A stretch of 64,000 nucleotides of DNA from Paralithodes platypus (GCA_032716605.1 CM064545.1:9605564-9669563), one strand, 5' to 3'. Shown: positions 21,789-33,300, counted from the first letter of the stretch. Notes: generated by a model from the letters alone, not told the origin. A program made the numbers and translations.

Positions 21789-23453
21789 TACTTAATTTTA
21801 ATTCGTCTGAAATTCCCTCACTTAAGATCCACACCAGACATGTCAAAACTATTTTGCAGAATCTCTCAGTAGATAAGGCTCCTGGTCCAGATGAAATTCC
21901 TCCAATAGTACTTAAGAATTGCTCCTTGGTGCTTGCTCCTGTATTGGCAAAATGTTTCCGTCTGTGTACTCATACCTCATGCTTCCCAGTACCCTGGAAA
22001 GAAGCAAACATCCATCCAGTTCCTAAAAAGGGTGCCTCTTCAGATCCATCAAACTACAGACCAATAGCTATAACTTCCACTCTTGGTAAAGTCTTTGAAA
22101 TTATATTAAATAATCACATAATTAAGCATCTTGAGAATAATAAATTAATCAGTGATAGGCAATATGGTTTTAGACGATGTCGATCAACTGCAGACATGCT
22201 TTGCCTTCTTATGCATCAAATCAACCAAGCTACAGACCAACATGGTGAAACACATACAATAGCACTGGATATATCAAAGGCATTTGATAGAGTCTGGCAT
22301 CAATCCTTATTGTCGAAGATGTCACACTACGGCCTTGCATCATTAGTTCCACTAATTTCTTCTTATCTTCATAACAGAAAAATATGTGTAATGGTAGATG
22401 GCCTTTATTCTCAATTTCACTCAATAAATGCTGGTGTTCCCCAGGGATCAGTTTTGGCCCCAATTCTGTTCCTCATTCATATCAATGATCTCATATCTAC
22501 CACTCATAATCCAATACATTCCTACGCAGATGACTCAACACTCCACAGTTCCTTCACATTTACCAATTCTTTCACCCAACCCGATCTTATAAATTCAAAA
22601 ATAAACACTGCAATTTCTCTGAACCAGGACCTTTCTAGAATTAATGGATGGGGACAAAAGAATCTAGTTTCCTTTAATGCACAGAAAACCAAATACATTC
22701 AATTTTCTAACCGACAGAATCTCACTGACTCCCATATATTTTGTAATGATGTAAATATTCCCACTTCCCCTAGTATTGACATTCTCGGTGTAACATTAAC
22801 TACTAACTTGAGATGGACACATTATGTTAGAAGCATTGCTAAGAATGCCTCTAAAGAACTGGGACTCCTGTACAGAGTTCGAGAATTCTTCACTGACGAG
22901 CAGTTGGCCGTGATATATAAAAGTCATGTGCGTTCTCAGATGGATTACTGTTCACCTCTGTGGGGTGGAAGTGAAGTGGTTGCATTGAGGCAGTTGGACA
23001 AAATTCAAAATAAAGCTATTAGATTAATCAATAACCCTGCAATCACACAGCACCTTCCTACATTATCCATACGAATAAACGTTGCATCCCTTGCATTATT
23101 CTACAGATATTTTCACAGCAATTGTTCCGAGGAGCTTGCTTCAATTGTGCCGCCTCTCCACATCTTTCCCCGTAGAACTAGGGCAGCTGAGAGCGCCCAT
23201 GAATTTACACTTTCTCCTCCACAATGCAGAACTTCTGCTTATCAGAATTAATTTATCCCCAGAGCTACTACTCTTTGGAATTCACTTCCCTCGAATTGCT
23301 TTCCACAAACTTACAATCTACAAATGTTTAAATCCAGTTGTTACAAACATTTTATGAATGGAGGATGCCTTTAGGCACATGGACCTTTTTGTTTTATCTG
23401 TGTTTTTCCTTCCTCCGTTCATTGTCTCTTTAAAAAAAAAAAAAAAAAAAAAA
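21789..23453 (+). mobile_element. LINE-A copy 1, 3' half (reverse transcriptase and poly(A) tail)
   Basis: The RT continues from the insertion point: KAPGPDEIPP, NYRPIAITSTLGK, YGFRRCRSTADM, ALDISKAFDRVWH, GVPQGSVLAPILF and YADDST in order. The tail region carries RSQMDYCSPLWGG and FHSNCSEELASIVPPL. A C-to-A change gives a stop at 23249-23251, about 40 codons before the end seen in copy 2 (MNGGCL). A run of 22 A at 23432-23453 marks the 3' end. The apparent Met at 21713 lies in CR1 sequence and is not a real start. The element belongs to the Jockey/CR1/L2 group. Confidence 0.9.
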
Positions 23454-23514
23454 GTAAAAATATTAGTTAAGTAAAAGAAAGAGAAAGTAAATTAGGATTT
23501 GGGAAATAAATTGA

Positions 23515-24480
23515 ATGACAACTTTGCAGAGAATAATAATTTATTTTGAAGGAATTGCGTAAATGCAGAAGAGAATGTGGTCAGAAATGTGTAAATGTAA
23601 AAGATGAGAGAGGAAATGTGATTACAGATGAAGAGCATATAAGGGAGAGATGGAAGGAGCATTTTGAAGGACTAATGAGTGGAAATGGAAACAAGCAGTT
23701 GTCAATGATAGAGGTCTGTTAGATCTGCCACGATCTATCTGGAGTATCATTAGTAAATGCAGTAAAGAAGTTGAAAAATGGAAAAGCTGCTGGTGTAGAT
23801 GAAATACAATGAGAAATAATACGGAATGGAGCTTAAGTAGCATTGGATTGGCTGTGGAAATTATGTTAAAAAGCTTGGACAAAATTACAAAGTGATACAA
23901 AGTGTTACCAGTGGACTGGAAGAGAGGAATGATAGTTGGGTAAGATGATAGTTCTGTTGTATACAGGTAAAGGTGAAGACAATTAATGTAAGCGTTACAA
24001 AGGTATTAGTCTGCTGAGTGTGGTTGGTAAGGTATAGGCGAGAATAGTGATTGACAGAGTGAAATACATTACTGATGAAAAAGTGAGTGATGAACAGGGT
24101 GGATTTCGAAGTGGAATAGGATGTGTGGATCAGATGTTTGCTGTGAGACAGATGATGGAGAAGGCGTGTGAAAAACATAAGACATACATGGCATTTATGG
24201 ATCTTAAGAAAGCATATGACAGTTAATAGAGAAGGATTATGGAACGTTTTAGAAAGGTAGAGCAAAAGGTTGAAAACAGTGTTTTCAGTGGTATGGTTAC
24301 ATGACAAGAATGCCTGAAGAAAGCATAGTTAAAAGGATCTATGTCAGTGAAGTGGAAGGAAGAAGGCGTGGAAAGCTGAGAAGAAATTGGTATGATATGA
24401 TGTCAGAATCTGTCATAGCGTGAAAAGGGAATGGTTGAAACAAAATAATTAGCAAATGAGATATTACATGAAGGTCTCTG
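23515..24480 (+). pseudogene. RTE-like LINE, 3' part: reverse transcriptase remnants
   Basis: Frames change repeatedly, but motifs are in order: ITDEEHIRERWKEHFEGLM near 23625, KKLKNGKAAGVDEIQ near 23770, GISLLSVVGKV near 24005, DEQGGFRSGIGCVDQMFAV near 24090 and YMAFMDLKKAYDS near 24185. After an internal deletion that removes the FADD region, a C-terminal RMPEESIVKRIYVSEVEGRR block appears near 24310. It matches the minus-strand relative at 37.6-39.0 kb. It is the continuation of the 17.4-18.2 kb part across the LINE-A insertion. Confidence 0.8.
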
Positions 24481-24835
24481 GACCCTTCTAATGATAAACC
24501 TGGTAGGTCTTTATCCCAGATGATGATGTGAAGATACCTCGTCCGGAATTATAACATCTGAGGTGAAGCCATTGATGTCGGGGGCTGATGACTGATTGGT
24601 GTTTCTGAATGTTTGTGTGCTTGCTTTTTGTGGGCGAACTGTTATATGTGTTCTTCTGTCATCCCATTTTTCCTTTCTTGTGTCTCTTGTTGATCCTCCC
24701 TACCCCATGTAGGAGTAAGAGCTGGCTACTGACTGACTGACTCTTTCAACTCTGGGGGAGGCACTCGTTACAGGCAGTTCTGCCTATTGTCTCCCTCATC
24801 CACATAGACAAAAAAAAAAAATGCTCCTGTAGCAA
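24481..24835 (+). other. Probable 3' UTR of the RTE-like LINE
   Basis: This non-coding stretch follows the C-terminal remnant and ends in GACAAAAAAAAAAAATG near 24820, which looks like a decayed A-rich tail. It includes the CTCTTTCAACTCTGGGGGAG block shared with 10.45 kb. Confidence 0.45.
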
Positions 24836-24849
24836 AAATATATATATAA

Positions 24850-25240
24850 ATACAATAACTACTGAAAGGGCAAGGTCACTGGCCAAGGCCAAATATATAA
24901 GGTAAATGTATTATATGTCTAACTTTAATGTTACAGGTGAAGGTCAAAGGTAAATTTTTGTAATATATAAAATACTCAAAATTTAGCAAACTTACTGTGT
25001 TAGCTCCTGTTTACATAACTATAATATTAGCCAAATTGAATACACATATTTCAATAGTTAAGGCCAAAGGTCTATGATCAAAGCCAGAATGTTAATCAAT
25101 TTGTTCAAAATATACAATAGACTCTCATTAAACTTAGCTGCTACGTTCGGCATACCTATTCCAGCAACAGCCAAAACAAAAATATAATTATTGTCAAAGG
25201 TCGATGTCGAAGATGAAGGATATAATGGCATGGACAAAAT
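24850..25240 (+). repeat. AGGTCA-rich repeat, second locus
   Basis: GGTCA-type motifs recur (CAAGGTCACTGGCCAAGGCC near 24870, GAAGGTCAAAGGTAAA near 24938). The style matches 14.95-16.99 kb. A TTAA element is inserted at its right side, and similar AT-rich sequence continues after 25733. Confidence 0.6.
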
Positions 25241-25248
25241 ATATTTAA

Positions 25249-25728
25249 CCCTTAAAAAGCGGCTCACCACATAAGTCGAGTTAAATAAAACTGGACTATG
25301 TGGCGGCGCTCGACATAACTCGAGTGGCAATTTCAGCACGTAATGTTGCTGAGAGAGAGAGACAAGTGGTGGGAGGAGAGTAGCGAGTGTATGACTGCTC
25401 CAGACCACCGTGGCGAACCTACTGACACGAATCTCACCTCCCTCCTACCTCTCTCACTCGCTATATACGGAATTGTATCGGGAAAGTGGCTAATTACATG
25501 CTTTTTGCACTCGCGTTGCACGGTTATTGCAAGAAAACTAGTCATCATAAAAGGATCGTTATGGTGTCATTCGAAAGCTCTGTTTATGCTCTTTCAGGGA
25601 TAGATAATTGTTTTACGTTCTGGGTCTTATTTAGGCATGAAAATGATCACGTAAACAGCCCTATTTTGGCTAAAAACACCCCGCTGGGCGGTACATATAA
25701 ATAAACCGCATAGGCCGCTAAAGAAGGG
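25249..25728. mobile_element. TTAA miniature element family A, copy 2 (480 bp, piggyBac-type)
   Basis: Perfect TTAA copies flank it (25245-25248 and 25729-25732). The ends are CCCTTAAAAAGCGGC and GCCGCTAAAGAAGGG, matching inversely at 11 of 15 positions. It is the same length and orientation as copy 1 and closely similar throughout, for example the shared TGTGGCGGCGCTCGACATAA stretch. It contains no transposase. A family with two copies of equal length this close together was probably mobilised by a piggyBac-type transposase encoded elsewhere. Confidence 0.88.
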
Positions 25729-25875
25729 TTAACTTTCACCAGATTCACTTATTTTGTTACCCATTCCATGAACAGTATTACGAACATTTTACAAACAAAT
25801 GTAATTCACAAGTAGGCTAAACGTCAAAAGCAAATGCGAAAACTGTATTCTCATTCTTGTAATAATCTTAATTTA

Positions 25876-25900
25876 TATATACTGTATATATATATATATA
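25876..25900. repeat. (TA)n microsatellite
   Basis: An imperfect TATATA run with one CTG interruption. Confidence 0.7.
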
Positions 25901-26293
25901 TTCTCTGAGCGCTAGTGGACTCTTCCAAAACAGCTTGCTCCTAACCCAGTAGAGGTTTTTCTGGTGCACTGTGACCGTCCTCAATAGATCCAGAGCATAA
26001 AAAAAACTTAGACAACACCCCAGTGGAACTCAACACAAAGTAAATTGTGATTAGGTGAGATAATTGCCCTCCATTACTTTCTACCACTCCTACATATGTG
26101 TCCTAACATATGTGTCATCCCCGTTTCCCCCCTCCTTAATTATCAGCTATTTTTCCTCTTATTCCCCCTTTTATCGGGTAATTTTCAGCGTGAAAATCCC
26201 CCTCCCGGTCTTTTTAACATGGGTGAGGCAGCTAGAGATCCTTGCAACACAGACATCTACTCAGACTCATCACTTGGAGAGTGAACATATATG

Positions 26294-26309
26294 CCCCCCC
26301 CCCCCCCCC
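26294..26309. repeat. Poly-C tract
   Basis: Sixteen consecutive C, a likely length-polymorphic or assembly-sensitive site. Confidence 0.85.
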
Positions 26310-26574
26310 TGCTCTCGCCTCATGATACGACCTTGCCGCAATAATATGTCTTTTTCACCTCCCAAATGCTATTCCCACTTCTTTTATTGCTCTTAAGTGT
26401 TCATTTGTTCATATTAAAAGAAAAATAGGCGCATATGGATAAGTAATAATTATATATATGTTACATATGACGATTTTCATCAGAATTGAACCAAATACCT
26501 TCGCTTGGCGGGAGGGTTTGGACTACCATGGCTTCGTAGTTCATGAGTTAATGAAAGATCTAAGAATATTCATA

Positions 26575-26607
26575 ATATTATTATTATTATTACTATTATT
26601 ATTATTA
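26575..26607. repeat. (TTA)n microsatellite
   Basis: About eleven TTA/ATT units with one TAC interruption. Confidence 0.85.
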
Positions 26608-26707
26608 AAGTAGATAAGCCCTCCGCCAATCACTGCGCTCCCTTTTACTTGCTTGCACAGCCAGCTGATTTTGACAGCTCACGGCTGCAACGTGCCACGC
26701 CCTGCCC

Positions 26708-27035
26708 ACCAGCCAATCAGCGGCCTCCATTATCGGAGCGCGAAGATGGACTTCTCACTCCACCTCAAAAGTCACTCTCTTTCTCTTCCCGAAGAGTTCC
26801 TGCTGAATATCCACTAAGTAATACCTCGGTGCCAGCCCTGTGCTCCCATAAGCCGCCAAAAGAGGTTTATAATCAGCTTCCTGGGGCTTATTTTGAAGAG
26901 AAGAAAGAGGAGGTGAAGCAAGCAAGAATCCAGAGCGAGCGTGTCTCGGCGCGTGCCAGTCAGCCAATCACAGCGCAGGAGAGCGGGAGGCCTGACTATA
27001 AAGGCTGCCGCGCGCGGGCTCCAGGGGTCACTCAC
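26708..27035 (+). promoter_or_regulatory. Promoter-like block with CCAAT, TATA and initiator
   Basis: CCAAT boxes occur near 26712 (AGCCAATCAGCGG) and 26963 (AGCCAATCACAG). A TATA box, CTATAAAGG, lies at 26997-27005, and an initiator-like TCACTC lies about 30 bases further at 27028, the normal spacing. The stretch is GC-rich compared with its surroundings. It may be the U3 region of a decayed LTR or a true promoter. No convincing coding sequence follows within 1 kb. Confidence 0.5.
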
Positions 27036-27984
27036 CCCTCAGAGCCCACCGGGTTAACACACTGCAACCTACTTGCTCTCTCTCGCCCGGGCACAAAGGA
27101 GAACCAGGAACCCACCTTTCCAGTTACCTTGCCCTCACCTAAAGTCACAACCCAGACCACCCTTGACCTCTCCTCACTTTCGCCCACTCGGAGGATGCAC
27201 CATCAGTATCCTGCCGCCTGTCGTCACGTTTGTCTGCACACATACAGTCAAGCGCTTCAAGAGGGTCGACAAAAGGTGGAAGTGAGAACTGGAAGTGAGA
27301 ACTTCCAGAAGAGCTACTGGCCAGCTCTGAGGTGGTAAAGCACAGTTCCAGACACACACACACCTGATCCAGCATACCAGAATATATTTGTTTAAGGACC
27401 CATATTGGGCCCGCATATGATGAAGAAAGAAAGAGAGAGTGGTTGACTAACCTGGTGGTTTCTATCAAAATTGATGTGTCCTTCTAGGACAAGACTAAAG
27501 GAAAAAGAATTTAGACTCACCTGAATATATAAAGATGATGATGTGTTATTAATTAGTTATCTTTGTTAGCAATGGCGCCATGCCGAAAGAGTTATTATAT
27601 AGCATCTGATAGGAGAGATTAAAGATTAAAAGAGTAAAAGTAAAGAGGGGATGGAAAGGATATTTTTGTTAATAAATGAGGCAACCAGTAAGTTAAAGAG
27701 GGAAACAGTTGTTTAGTTGCCTAATAGATTAGCTATAGCTAGGGAAGGACACTAGTCCATATGAAACATTCATTAAGTTGTGTAAAAAGGAAACTGTGAA
27801 GAAGGACACTAGTCCAATGTGAGTTGCGTTATTATTAAGTCTAAAAGAGCTATTCCGTGTATGCGTTTGAGGCACGGTTCATCTTTTGTTAGAACGATTA
27901 TTGATTAAGGTGCAAGGTAACATAGCGTGTTTGTAATAGGGTTACTTGAGGGTAAATTCGGAAGGTGTCATTGAGATAAAGATT
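27036..27984. other. Non-coding stretch between two promoter-like blocks
   Basis: No frame here shows domain motifs. A short direct repeat, GAAGGACACTAGTCCA, occurs near 27744 and 27800. It may be LTR or leader sequence of a decayed element. Confidence 0.4.
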
Positions 27985-28011
27985 GTAATCCTATATTATA
28001 TTAAACCTATA

Positions 28012-28100
28012 TGATTGGTCCACTTAGTAGGGCCAGAGAGCCCCCTCGATCCAGGACGAGGCCATATAAAGCCTGGATTCCCATCCCAAGACACAGAGCC
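28012..28100 (+). promoter_or_regulatory. Second promoter-like block
   Basis: GATTGGTCC (an inverted CCAAT box) near 28013 is followed by a TATA box, ATATAAAGCC, at 28064-28073. Expected initiation would fall near 28095, at CCAAGACACAGAG. It precedes the short open stretch at 28222-28449. Confidence 0.4.
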
Positions 28101-28221
28101 TTGCAGACGTGACACACGTTTAGATCCTTCTCCTGTCTCACCCCAAGCAGACAACTCACCCTGTTGGCACCTAGGACTTACGGGATCTTCTAAGAAAGAA
28201 TAATGGACTAAGGGCTGACCA

Positions 28222-28449
28222 AACTACCCAAGAAGAGGACAGTGGGCAGACAATAGTCGCAGTCCACTGCCTACTCTGCCACAGGAGGTTCCCCTGCCGG
28301 AGTGTGACAAGCTCAAGGAGTTCAGCAACTTAGTGAACGCCAAATCCGATGATTACTTTAAAGAATTAAGCCATCAGTGCAAGGAAGAACTCCCCAAGAT
28401 ATTAAAGGAGTGGAGAGAGGAGTTGCCTGCAACCTTGCCCGTAACATAA
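28222..28449 (+). pseudogene. Open fragment, possible gag remnant
   Basis: After a stop, a frame of about 75 codons without Met encodes a Pro-rich start and a charged helical part (CDKLKEFSNLVNAK, YFKELSHQCKEELPKILKEW), ending in TAA. Its position behind a TATA-containing block would suit the start of gag in a retroelement. I do not recognise a named family. It could equally be a chance frame. Confidence 0.3.
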
Positions 28450-28493
28450 CACCCGTGGAGAAGGCAATGCCGCAAGAAGCTCAGTCATCCCTG

Positions 28494-28800
28494 TTGTTCA
28501 AAAGTTCCTGTCGTTCGGGAGATACCTGTAGCAAGGTCGGACACCTCGGTGCTGACCATCACATTCCTCTAACATTCTCACACCACTCCCTGTACCCCAC
28601 TTTTGGTTGTTGTTCGAGAATTCCTGTTGTCCGAGAGTTCCTGTCATGAAAGAGATACTTGTAGCAGGGTCGAACACTTCGGTACTGACCATCACATTCC
28701 ACTAAACTCCTAATACTCCTAACTGTACCCCATCCCCCTCATTGTTCGAGAAAACACCTGTACCCGGGTCAGTTGCCATAACGGTATTGACCAATGCACT
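28494..28800 (+). repeat. Imperfect tandem repeat, about 130-bp units
   Basis: Two well-matched units and a partial third share a TGTTCGAGAATTCCTGT-like start, GTAGCAGGGTCGAACACTTC, and a CTGACCATCACATTCC stretch, then CTGTACCCCA. The units are diverged. Confidence 0.65.
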
Positions 28801-28819
28801 TCTCTGATGGATGGATGGG

Positions 28820-28985
28820 GCTCGCTCCGGGTGAATGGGACTAGTTAGCCTTGACTGGCAACCCCACTAGCGGAGACAACCTTATACAAATCCGAGTGGA
28901 TGGGACTCATCAGCCTTGGTCGACAACCTGTCTGGGAGAGTAAACCTTATACAAATCCATACTGCCTACCTAAGGGTGAAGCAGG
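28820..28985 (+). repeat. Diverged 80-90-bp direct repeat
   Basis: Two units share GATGGGACTCATCAGCCTTG-like and ACCTTATACAAATCC blocks, which recur about 75-85 bases apart. No coding sequence. Confidence 0.5.
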
Positions 28986-29229
28986 TTAGTCGATGTACTA
29001 GCCAAACACCACTGTAAAAAATATTGCTAAAATTATACATAGCAGTACTCGGAGTCAGACCCTAAGTTGAGTGGTCAATCCTGTAAGTCCCTAAATAACA
29101 CTGGCATGGGTTGTCAATCTCACAGGGGACAGGTCTGCTTGGGGGCGTTTTGTGTAAGGCCACCCTCATAAATGGGAGTAAGGCATCCAGCAATAGGTAG
29201 ATAGATAGATAGACTTCCCTGACCTCCCT

Positions 29230-29350
29230 CAACTCCAAACATTTGCCGAATCCAACCCGAGGTTACTCCACGTGGACACCGTCCCTCCCTCAATCACCTG
29301 CCCAGCCACTTATAGACACCCTGTGTGGCCCGAGGCTACCTGTCCCGTTA
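29230..29350 (+). pseudogene. Possible Gypsy integrase core remnant
   Basis: A plus-strand frame reads LLHVDTV, then after a gap in the usual spacing HPVWPEA and SPD. HVDxVGPLP and RWPEA are hallmark blocks around the first catalytic Asp of Ty3/Gypsy integrases. The region between them is shortened. The match is small, so this is a weak call. Together with the promoter-like blocks it hints at a decayed Gypsy element on the plus strand from 26.7 to 29.4 kb. Confidence 0.3.
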
Positions 29351-29401
29351 GCCCGGATTCAAATCGTATTACCGTACTGTTGCCAGCCAGTTCCCATGAA
29401 G

Positions 29402-29417
29402 CCCCCCCCCCCCCCCC
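29402..29417. repeat. Poly-C tract
   Basis: Sixteen consecutive C. Confidence 0.85.
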
Positions 29418-29767
29418 TCCCCCCTGGCCACCACTCCCGCACAAAGCTATTGTTCCTCCTCAAGGGTCCCTGAGGAGTGATAAAACCCTATCAAGACCCT
29501 GGAGAGAGACAACCTCTGCCTGCTGACATATTGTACTTGTACTTTATGTATATTTGTGTACCATTGTGTTTCCGGCATTTCTATTCGGTGTTTATTGCAC
29601 TCATTGAATTTATTGTGTCTGGTGCCATATGGCATACATAAAGTATATCTGGGTGCGCTGTTTATATATGTATTTTGGTGAAGCCCCTTGTCATACGCTT
29701 TAAATATTGGCACTTCAATTTATAAAATGAAATTTATAATTCCTCTATGATATCTTAATTATTTAGC

Positions 29768-29893
29768 TTTTTGAATGAGCTCAACAAGCATATGACCCTC
29801 ATTTGAAACCACATAGCACATGGCTCGAACAAAAAACCCATCGGTTAACTCTCTGGGCCATAGCAGACTAACCATACATATTGCCAGGGCATA
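29768..29893 (-). repeat. Dispersed repeat, copy 2 (blocks Y then X on the minus strand)
   Basis: On the minus strand the Y block (TATGCCCTGGCAATAT) is followed at once by the X block (GTGGTTTCAAATGAGG). At 9.7 kb the order is X, then Y. No coding sequence. Confidence 0.65.
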
Positions 29894-29899
29894 CTTTAC

Positions 29900-30191
29900 A
29901 GGGGTAAATATGTTGTTTATATACCAAACATATTCTATATTATAATATGTTATAAATTTGTTTAATAAATCATTATTTGTTATTATTTGGTATAATCAAG
30001 AACCTTACGTGAAACTTTTGTCTGGAAACCTAATTAAGTATGCAAAACTTGGGCAAGAGTTTTTATTAATTCTGAACTGATAATTAAAACTCTCTCTCCT
30101 TCGCTCTTGTCTTATGTTCCTTCTATGTTTGTTGTTGTCATACCTTCTTTTTTCTGTCGTTATTCATTTACTTCTCTCACATTTGCTCTAC

Positions 30192-30226
<35 letters not shown>

Positions 30227-31985
30227 TATAACTTAACTATTAGTTACTTTTCGTTTAACAGCGATATAACAAGTTTTCACACAATATAATTTTATTATAT
30301 TTCAATGCAGCTGATTGGATCTCACATGTATATTATTCACAAACAACATTGAAATTTGAAAGAATGTGGGAATGGGAGGAACATTTGTACAGACGGTATA
30401 CTTTTAAATATGGTGTACCATATAGAACACATAAGTCTGCAATAAAAGTGGAACTTTTAGCCAACAAAATATATTAGTTTTCTACAATAATTTAAACAGT
30501 GCTCTTAGGCCTTTTGAACATATTCCTTACAAATACTAATATGATGTGCTTTGAAATATCGGCATTGTAGTATAAAATATAATGTTCTTATATCAAGCAG
30601 GGTTTAAATAACCCAACGGTTGATTATAGACTTCACTTTATTGAATAAACCTTTATTATCAGGTAAATATCCCCGTTAAATTAGAACTTCTCGTTCCATA
30701 CCAAGATAACTTCAAACATGAAAAGGGTTTTGAGTATTACCGCTCACATTGTATAACCCGTTTATCCGAATTATAAATTCCCGTAACAATAAGCGTTATT
30801 TACTAATTGCCTTATTTCGACATTAAAGTTCAAGCCATGCCAACATTTATAATAATATGAATATTAAACCGGAGTAACCAGTAGCGTGACTATGTATAAT
30901 CACGGTAGGACAGCATGCTAACGTCCGTGATATATCTCTGTGATAATAATTTTCCGTATTACAAAAATTAGTTTTCCAAATGATCGGCTTCTCACCTTTA
31001 CCTGACTGATTATAAGCTAAAGACAACTATCCCACTTATTCCTGGACTTTGGATAACATATAGGTATTACCTATTAATCTTCCTATACTTATATAATTGA
31101 CTATTCTTACTTAAATGTAAAAACAAACTGTGCCTCAAATTTGTTTAACATGTAGCTGTTAAACTGAAACTCTTTGGTATTTACTTCGCAACATTCATCT
31201 ATCCATGACCTTTTCGCTTTCCTAACAATTCAAAATTATTCCTTTAACTCATACTTAGTCTTATAGCATCAATTGTTGTCTTCAATCTTTGTTCCCTTTA
31301 GTTCACCTAATAAAGGTGACATCAATTGTTAAGGTGGCATGGCCAGGTCTATAATTTCTTCCTTTTCTATTAAATCTTTGCGGGGCCAATAGGTCCAATA
31401 ATTAAGAAGTGATTGGCAGTCTATCCGTCTTCTTATAATCTTGCAATAGGCCAGTTAAATCTGCTCAGGTCGTATTTCTGTTGCAACTGTCTTGAAATCC
31501 AATGCAAGTAGGCGATGTGTGAACAGGCTCTTGGGCATTTCAGATGTTTTTGTGCAAATGCAGACTGCTTGATATAGACTAGGGGTACTTGTTATTGTTG
31601 CTGAATTCACCCGCAATCCATCTCTCTTGTTCGCTACTATTCCCCGAATAAGTGGTGGGAATATGCTGGAAGGAAGTGCCAAGTAATGGTCTGAGCCGGG
31701 CAGTGCCGTCTATGGCTCTGATGATGATGATGATGACGATGATGGCTGGATTAAGTAGGAGAGTATAGTAATTTGATAGAGAGAAGTAATTGGGAAGTAA
31801 GAAGCAAAGTAGAAGATAAAAAGTTCTCGGGCTCGATCAAGTTGCTCCATTGTTTATTTGTTAAGGGTCATCTGATGTAGGCACTTTGTCAGCTTTCTCT
31901 GGATCGCTGGTGAGGGACGTTTTCCTGCTGCCACAGTCTTCTGAATTTATGTAGTCAACTCGCAGTAGGTCTTTTCCAGGTCGCT
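29900..31985. other. AT-rich stretch without recognisable genes
   Basis: Apart from a (CA)n tract and a short (ATG)n-like run near 31720, I see nothing I can name. Reading frames are short and lack domain motifs. Confidence 0.5.
30197..30224. repeat. (CA)n microsatellite
   Basis: About 14 uninterrupted CA dinucleotides. Confidence 0.95.
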
Positions 31986-31995
31986 GGCCGTCACG

Positions 31996-32275
31996 GCCAA
32001 GTTGATCTACTCGTCCCCATCTTCCTCAATCTCCTCCACATCGACTTCTCTCCCATTGTGGACTCGGGAGTATTCAGACGATGCAGAGGAGGAGGCTGCC
32101 ACTGGATGGTCAAAGGTGGCAGGTGATGGTGACGAGGCTATTGCTGGTCCTGCAGAGTTGACTGGTGATGGTGGTGGTGAATTAGAGACTGCTGTACGAG
32201 GAGATGGTGGAGTGGTCTTCGAGAGAGGCTTCTGGAGATTCGGACACCTCCTCGGGTGTTTTCTTGGCCTATGCC
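31996..32275 (-). other. Pro/Ser-rich open frame downstream of a TATA box, unidentified
   Basis: On the minus strand an open frame without an initial Met reads through Pro/Ser-rich blocks (TTPPSPRTAVSNSPPPSP, GPAIASSPSP) into an acidic end (REVDVEEIEEDGDE) and a stop. It begins about 20 bases beyond a TATA box. I do not recognise the product. It might be the first exon of a host gene, part of a retroelement leader, or a chance frame. Confidence 0.3.
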
Positions 32276-32287
32276 TCTCTCACCCTA

Positions 32288-32332
32288 ACTTATATACCCT
32301 TCCGTCATGCCAGCTCACGTGCTGATTGGCTT
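32288..32332 (-). promoter_or_regulatory. Core promoter-like block on the minus strand
   Basis: GGGTATATAAGT gives a strong TATA box at 32288-32298. An E-box, CACGTG, and a CCAAT box, AGCCAATCAG, lie about 20-35 bases upstream. The arrangement points transcription to the left. Confidence 0.45.
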
Positions 32333-32399
32333 AACCGCCAGGGGCAGGAGACAGGTGCCCGGGCGGCCCCTTTGATAATTTTTCTTCTCCTTTTCTGAT

Positions 32400-33300
32400 T
32401 TCCTTTCTCCGTAATAGAGTCCCAGCAATAAGTTTTCTCCTTTATTTCGGTGCTTAAAGGAGTATAAGGCTTACACCAGAGGAATAATGTTATCTTTGCC
32501 TGAATGTTCGAGGTGAGGAGATGATGAAAGTGAGTGATGTGCCGCCGACCAATCAGCGCACATGCATCACCTGTTCCTTGTCCCGAAATGCTGACCGGTG
32601 ATTGGTCACTTGTTTGGCAATATACACAAAATATACCGCAGCTTCCTGATGCATTTAAGATGTACTGTATGTGTATGTTGAAGGATAGTTTTGGTTGAAG
32701 CTTGTTATTGCCTGATTAGTAATCTGGGCAGATACCACTAGCGAAGTTCTTTATGGTTCAATGATTGTTTGAACAAAAACATTGTAACTTGCAATACTAT
32801 TACTAGTACTACTACTACTACTACTATATATATAATTATGTTTTATTTAAAACTTCTATTACTTCTACTAACACTACTTTTATTACATTATTACACAAAT
32901 ATATCATATACTAATCTATCCCTACACTCTATACTATGTAACCTCAGTCCAGTCGCATCCTGATGCGACTCTCTGGCTCATAATGTATGTCTGCCACTTT
33001 AATTGGCTTCGATACAGACATTCTTAATATTCCCCCATGGCAAGACCAATAATATACCAGGTTATCCCAGCCAGTGGTAGCGCGCAGATGGCGAGTACGA
33101 GTACGAGTACGTAAGGGAGTACTGCCACCCCCCATTTTGTTTTTCTCCAATCCCTCCACTCACCCCCAGCCAATATCCCCCTGCTACCTCTATCGGAGAG
33201 AGGTAGCGACGGACGCACTGTGACTCTCTTCAATCATTAAAGCATTAATAAATCTGTTCAGTACCGTGACGGCTTATATTATTTGGTTCTGATTATCATT
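32400..33300. other. Gene-free stretch
   Basis: It holds CCAAT-like motifs near 32555 and 32595, a trinucleotide (TAC)n run at 32808-32826 and a GTACGAGTAC-type run near 33095. I see no coding sequence. Confidence 0.45.
32808..32826. repeat. (TAC)n microsatellite
   Basis: Six uninterrupted TAC units. Confidence 0.8.

Larger units (their letters stand above)
25905..26640. other. Gene-free stretch with low-complexity tracts
   Basis: I see no coding sequence or transposon motif. It includes a run of C (26294-26309) and a TTA/ATT trinucleotide tract (26575-26607). Confidence 0.5.

Noticed and set aside
26649..27338. 229-codon plus-strand frame
   Set aside because: It runs through a TATA box and its initiator region and has no domain; it reads as promoter and leader sequence.
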